NCBI GenBank assembly: GCA_964017195.1
Contig: OZ024892.1
Span: 11,561,801-11,625,800, forward strand
Length of the DNA stretch: 64,000 nucleotides
Direction of reading: 5' to 3'
Source of the DNA: Siderastrea radians
Lineage: Eukaryota; Cnidaria; Anthozoa; Scleractinia; Rhizangiidae
The notes below the pieces were generated by a model. That model had not been told where the DNA came from and searched no databases. It saw only the letters and a list, made by a program, of their open reading frames with translations. The translations under genes and the position numbers were made by a program. Shown here one piece after another: positions 59,997 through 64,000 of this stretch. The first letter of the stretch is position 1; every line of letters starts with the position of its first letter.

Positions 59997-61918
59997 AACC
60001 TTTCTTGTTGTGTGCCGTTTTTCTGTGATATAATAATGTATTTTTTCGGTTACAAGTCAAAGAAAAAGAAAACGTATTGAAGATTACAAAAAGAATACGT
60101 GAAATAGCACAGTCGCCAGCAAGAGTGATCGAAGAACTAGCCAGTGGCGAAAATCATGGCGGTTCAGTGTTTGGGTTTATAAAAAGATTTATTATTCTGC
60201 AAGTCAAACCTCGAACCTCTGATTCATCAACGTTTACGGGTGATGGTGGAAACAATTTTGAACGTTTTGAAACAAGCTTTGTTTACTCCTTGTCCCCCAT
60301 TGAGAACTGATTGAGAAAACAGTCAGAAAAGATAAAATTAATCATGTGGCTATTTAGCCGTCGGTGAATACATAGAGGATATTACACGGTGGTGCAAAGA
60401 TATTAATTTTATTTTCGAGTGGTTAAAACAACATTTTACGAACTAGCGCAGCGAGTGAGTAAAGTATTGTTTTCTTACCACCGGTGAGGATATGGGAAAT
60501 ACGCCACTCGAGTCCCGGATGTAGTTTCGCATGAACTTTACGAGTGGTCTATTTCCCACTAAAATACTCTTGTCTATGTAATAAAGTTCCCTCTAAAAAT
60601 GACCTTGCTTCCCTAAATCTTGTTTGCTGATATAGTCAGGTTCGAGTTATCTTAGGAGAATGTGCTTTCTTCTCGATTATCCAGCGTATTTTCGATTGTT
60701 GCACTGAGTCCGAATAATTGAGGTTCTACTGCAATTAAAATTTGATGGTTTGGACAACAGTTTTTTGTTTAGGTAAAAGCAGATTTCAGTGTAGTGTTTA
60801 GAGTTTAGCCCTGCACGATTTAAGGTTTAGCATAAGGGTAAGCAATGTCTAGGTTTTTAACTTGGAATCATGCAAAATGTCCCAATTTTTTTATTTGTAA
60901 AAAGATGATTTGTATTTAATTTTAATGTTATTATTACGACTGTGTAAAATTTATGGTATTATGAATCCCATACGAAAGTCGTGGGGTATTAACGAATCAC
61001 ATTTGTTATTTTTATAGTTTCTTTGTTCCAATGGATTGTAAAAAATAAAACGAAGGAAAATCCACAGAAGCTTTGAGTTTGCTGTCGTATAAACAAATAC
61101 TTGTTCAGGTTTAAAAATGAAGAAATCGAAATGAGAAAAAAATGATGTTTTCCTAGAAACATTGCCATAGCTTTTATGACAGTTATCAGATTGAGATATT
61201 TATGATGATTTTTGTAGAAACTAAAAAAAAGAAGTTTTATTCAGTTCCAGTTATGTTTAAATCACATTCCAAGTGGCCCTAATCTCGTCCAAAATTAGGT
61301 GAGACATTTGCAAAACGCGTGTCTATTTCCATTTGCCTGAATAAAAAGTGGCTTCAAGTGAGTTTTTCGAGTAGAGCGTTGTATGACTTACTCTTTCTAT
61401 TTTACAAAAATAATTAACTTTTGTTATTTAGTTTTTCGGTCTTTTGTGGCCTGTATCCATGTCTTTTATTTTCTTCAGCTAAGGAAGGAAGTAAGAGACG
61501 TCTCTGTGTAGGCTCGGGTTTGGAGGTACACAGGATGAGCACCTGCCAAGCACGTGATCTGTCCGTGACGTCAGTGACGAAAATTGACAAATGCCAAGCG
61601 CGTGAAGCGTGTGTGTCATGAATTACAGCTGAGTTAGTTTTTTTTAATCAATCAATTTATTTATTCGCCCTTCATTTTTCTATTATAACGGGCGTGCGTG
61701 TCGCCTGTTTATTTCAAAATCTGACAGAACTACAAAAATCTGAAAAACAGTAGGGATAGTGTTCCAACACAGAATCATTCCCTGTGTGAAATATTTGAAT
61801 AAGATAGTGCCGAGTCATATCTGTTTGCAGTGTTATACAGTTAATGTCAGCAACTTGTCATTCATTCGGCTAAAAAACGCCTGAAAACTGGAGATCTACC
61901 ATCTTGTGTCAGCAAGCC
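59997..61918. other. Intergenic DNA between ASPG B and the LPMO gene
   Basis: The first part is the presumed ASPG B 3' UTR; AATAAA stands at 60580-60585. A patch at 60375-60500 contains ACACGGTGG ... CCACCGGTG inverted motifs and may be a decayed MITE. The region next to 61918 should hold the LPMO promoter; I see no clear TATA box. Confidence 0.45.
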
Positions 61919-63293
61919 ATGGAATACAAAGTGCTCTTCAAGACTCTCGTTGCTCTAAATCTGGTTTCATCAGTCTTGGGTCATGGTCGCATGATCGACC
62001 CACCCAGCCGTAACGCCGCGTGGAGGTACGGTTTTCCAAACCCGCCCCACTACACCGACAACGAGCTGAACTGCGGCGGGTTTAACGTCCAGTGGAACAC
62101 GAACAATGGGAAATGTGGGGTGTGCGGAGACCCGTACCATGAGAAGGACCAACCCCATGTCTACCCCGGAAAATACGCCAATAATATCATCACCAAGACT
62201 TACAGAGAAGGCCAGGAGATCGAGGTTCTGATCGAGATAACGTCCAATCACTTGGGAACATTTTTCTTTAGGATCGGTGAGCTGGGTGCCCCGCCTATCA
62301 CTGAGGAAAAGTTAATTTATCAGCTGAAGCAGCCAGACGGCACGGATCATTGGGAACTGCCCAAAGGTACAGTCGAACAAAATATGCAGAGTTCACCAAA
62401 TCTAGTTGGCCCCAGCAGTTAACCCTCTCCCTCTCAAAAGGTCCGAGATCGAAACGCCGGGAGTATTTTTTTAAAACCGGCCCTGCAGACCCACTTAGAT
62501 GTTCTCAAAAGTTAGAACTACAATGTAGACCCATTTATAGAGCATAATTAACAGTCTAAAGAAAATCTATTCATTTGAATGGTTTATGCACTTGAGGATT
62601 TCATCATAATAACAAGGAGAACAGGAAAGTGCTCCTGGTGCTACATCAAAAAGGCTTTGTTCACTGATTTCTATTGAAACGTTATTGTATTATTTTGTAG
62701 CCCTGGCCTTCAAGAACACTAGTTGTACTTATTAAAATATCGTCCAATAAATCTGGCCTTTTGTTTTAGTACCAGCCTTGCAATCAGTAATCCGGCATGA
62801 AAAGTGCCACAGCAGTTTATTTTGTGTTGCATGTCCTTTATGTTTTTTTTTTTCGTTGTAGTAGTTGTTGTTATTGTTGCTGTATTGATATCGATAGTGT
62901 TTCCTTTTAGGCTCTGGAAACGATGTGTTCAAAATTAAACTCAAGTTACCCGCTGGCTTAACTTGCGCCCATTGTGTTCTCCGGTGGTGGTGGAGGACTG
63001 GGAATAACTGGGGCTGTACAAACCCAACCGATTGCGGCCTGGGCGGAAATCAGAAGCAAGAGACATTCGTCAACTGTGCTGACGTCACCATCACTAAGAG
63101 CGACGGGAGCATTCCACCGACACGTTTCCCTCCCCCAACAACGCGCCCTACGACAAAGCCCCCCGCTACAGACGCACCTGATCCCAGCAAATGCAAGGCT
63201 ATCGGTCATTGGCAAGGAAACGCGTCCATGGATGACTGGTGCCGGCGATCATGTGGCAGCGGTTACTGCCCAAGCAACATGTGTGCTTGTTAG
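61919..63293 (+). CDS. Secreted AA15-type lytic polysaccharide monooxygenase
   Basis: 276-aa copper monooxygenase, exons 61919-62366 and 62911-63293 (phase 1), TAG stop. AA15 enzymes oxidatively cleave chitin and, in some cases, cellulose. The signal peptide is residues 1-21 and cleavage leaves His22 as N-terminus (HGRMIDPPSRNAAWRYGF), the first ligand of the histidine brace. The second is His111 in TSNHLG. Phe202 or a neighbour in ETFVNCADVTI is the likely axial residue. Family motifs NCGGFNVQW and CGVCGDPY are present. After a Thr/Pro linker (about 215-242, TTRPTTKPP) comes a small module with six cysteines (244-276, CKAIGHW ... WCRRSCGSGYCPSNMCAC), possibly carbohydrate-binding. Start chosen at the first in-frame ATG. 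Digestion or remodelling of chitinous material is the likely role; substrate is inference. Confidence 0.92.
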
Positions 63294-63377
63294 AAAACTG
63301 AGAGTGCTTGTAGGGCATTATTTTTACAGTGGATTGTACGGGACGTTTATCGTGTTACTGCCCTTTGATTAGTGAAT

Positions 63378-63383
63378 ATTAAA
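63378..63383 (+). terminator. Polyadenylation signal of the LPMO gene
   Basis: ATTAAA, 85 bp after the stop, is the nearest common signal variant. Confidence 0.5.
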
Positions 63384-63591
63384 GAAGACTATCGCTTGAG
63401 CTTTTCTTTTTGTGATCTGTTTCTAAAAAGCGGCGTTTGCACTAGTATCCAGTCCTTTTCGTCATGCTCCAGGGTCTCTCACGTACATTGTAGCAAATGC
63501 GCAAACATGATGCCGCGAAATCAAAGAGCTTTGGTCGAGAATAGGAAATCAATTATCGGGAAACTGGTCAGTGGTATGAGGAATTAACACT

Positions 63592-63780
63592 GCCCTGATA
63601 TAAAAATATATATTCTCCTTTCTGTTCTTCCCAGGTTTCTTGTGGAACTAGTAAGGAGAATTTGAATATCAAGACGCCTTATCCTTGGTGATCACTTCCT
63701 TTATTCTCATCGCTTGAATGTTTGAGTAAGTTCTGATGACGTAAAGAGAAATTTCATTTTCGCCACCGTTAAGGCTTAGG
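63592..63780. mobile_element. TTTAAGCCCC-type MITE, copy 4 (decayed)
   Basis: Starts ACTGCCCTGATATAAAAAT, shares CTTATCCTTGGTGATCACTT and GTAAAGAGAAATTTCATTTT with copy 3 in ASPG A, and ends in a decayed GTTAAGGCTTAGG. It lies downstream of the LPMO gene. The remainder of the window to 64000 shows no gene. Confidence 0.6.
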
Positions 63781-64000
63781 TTAAGTCTAGAATAGGAATT
63801 GACCCTCGGCGAGATTAGGGTAGGGTCATTTGGTATACCAAATTCTGGTACAGGAAAAGGGTTTTGGAGTGCTAGTGGCACATTCGCGCCCAAAACTTCA
63901 CAGAATACCCCCGGGCACTAACGCTCGTGGCGACGCCAAAACTTGACCTTCGCGCGCATACAATACCGCCAGTCACGCAGGCTAAATTTGAAACAAGCAA

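Noticed and set aside
60077..60310. 77-residue frame after the ASPG B stop
   Set aside because: It starts with TTG, shows no similarity to known domains and lies in the presumed 3' UTR; paralogue A has no matching exon.

Overview
The window is metazoan genomic DNA with intron-rich genes, GT-AG introns, AT-rich intergenic sequence and very many short inverted-repeat transposons. I infer a cnidarian, probably an anthozoan such as a coral. The reasons are the gene set (an AA15-type copper monooxygenase and an asparaginase-ankyrin gene pair), the compact multi-exon structure, and the dense population of TTAA, TTA/TAA and 9-10 bp target-site MITEs. The organism is an inference and is not shown directly.

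Layout, all genes on the + strand. (1) About 1-13.5 kb: the 3' part of a SAFB/SLTM-like scaffold-attachment-factor gene (acidic region, one RRM, long Arg/Glu-rich tail), with SINE, PIF/Harbinger-like and TTAA elements in its introns. (2) About 14-35 kb: a gene-poor stretch of transposon debris. It contains a 4.6-kb terminal-inverted-repeat element with a perfect 7-bp target duplication, a 1.3-kb long-inverted-repeat element, several foldback MITEs, a 5'-truncated LINE reverse transcriptase and one possible orphan coiled-coil ORF on the minus strand. (3) 35.2-43.9 kb: ASPG-like gene A, a type-I L-asparaginase plus ankyrin-repeat protein, 12 exons, 621 aa, catalytic residues intact. (4) 46.1-60.0 kb: ASPG-like gene B, a tandem paralogue with the same 12 exons and the same intron phases, 735 aa, with a Ser-rich N-terminal extension. 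(5) 61.9-63.3 kb: a two-exon secreted AA15-type lytic polysaccharide monooxygenase with a C-terminal six-cysteine module.

The most interesting observation is that paralogue B has lost the asparaginase nucleophile (TGGTIG has become TGGALG) and the partner tyrosine (now Phe). It keeps the HGTDT motif, the lysine and the ankyrin repeats. The window therefore pairs an apparently active asparaginase with an apparent pseudo-asparaginase next to it. The second theme is the set of mobile elements. Many can be delimited to the base because their target-site duplications are still perfect, including a 66-bp complete palindrome flanked by a 10-bp duplication just upstream of gene B.

Exon borders come from reading splice sites by eye. 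Every internal junction of the three fully readable genes (SAFB-like from its second exon on, ASPG A and ASPG B) keeps the reading frame, so the models are strong although no transcript was available. No tRNA gene, rRNA or CRISPR array was recognised.
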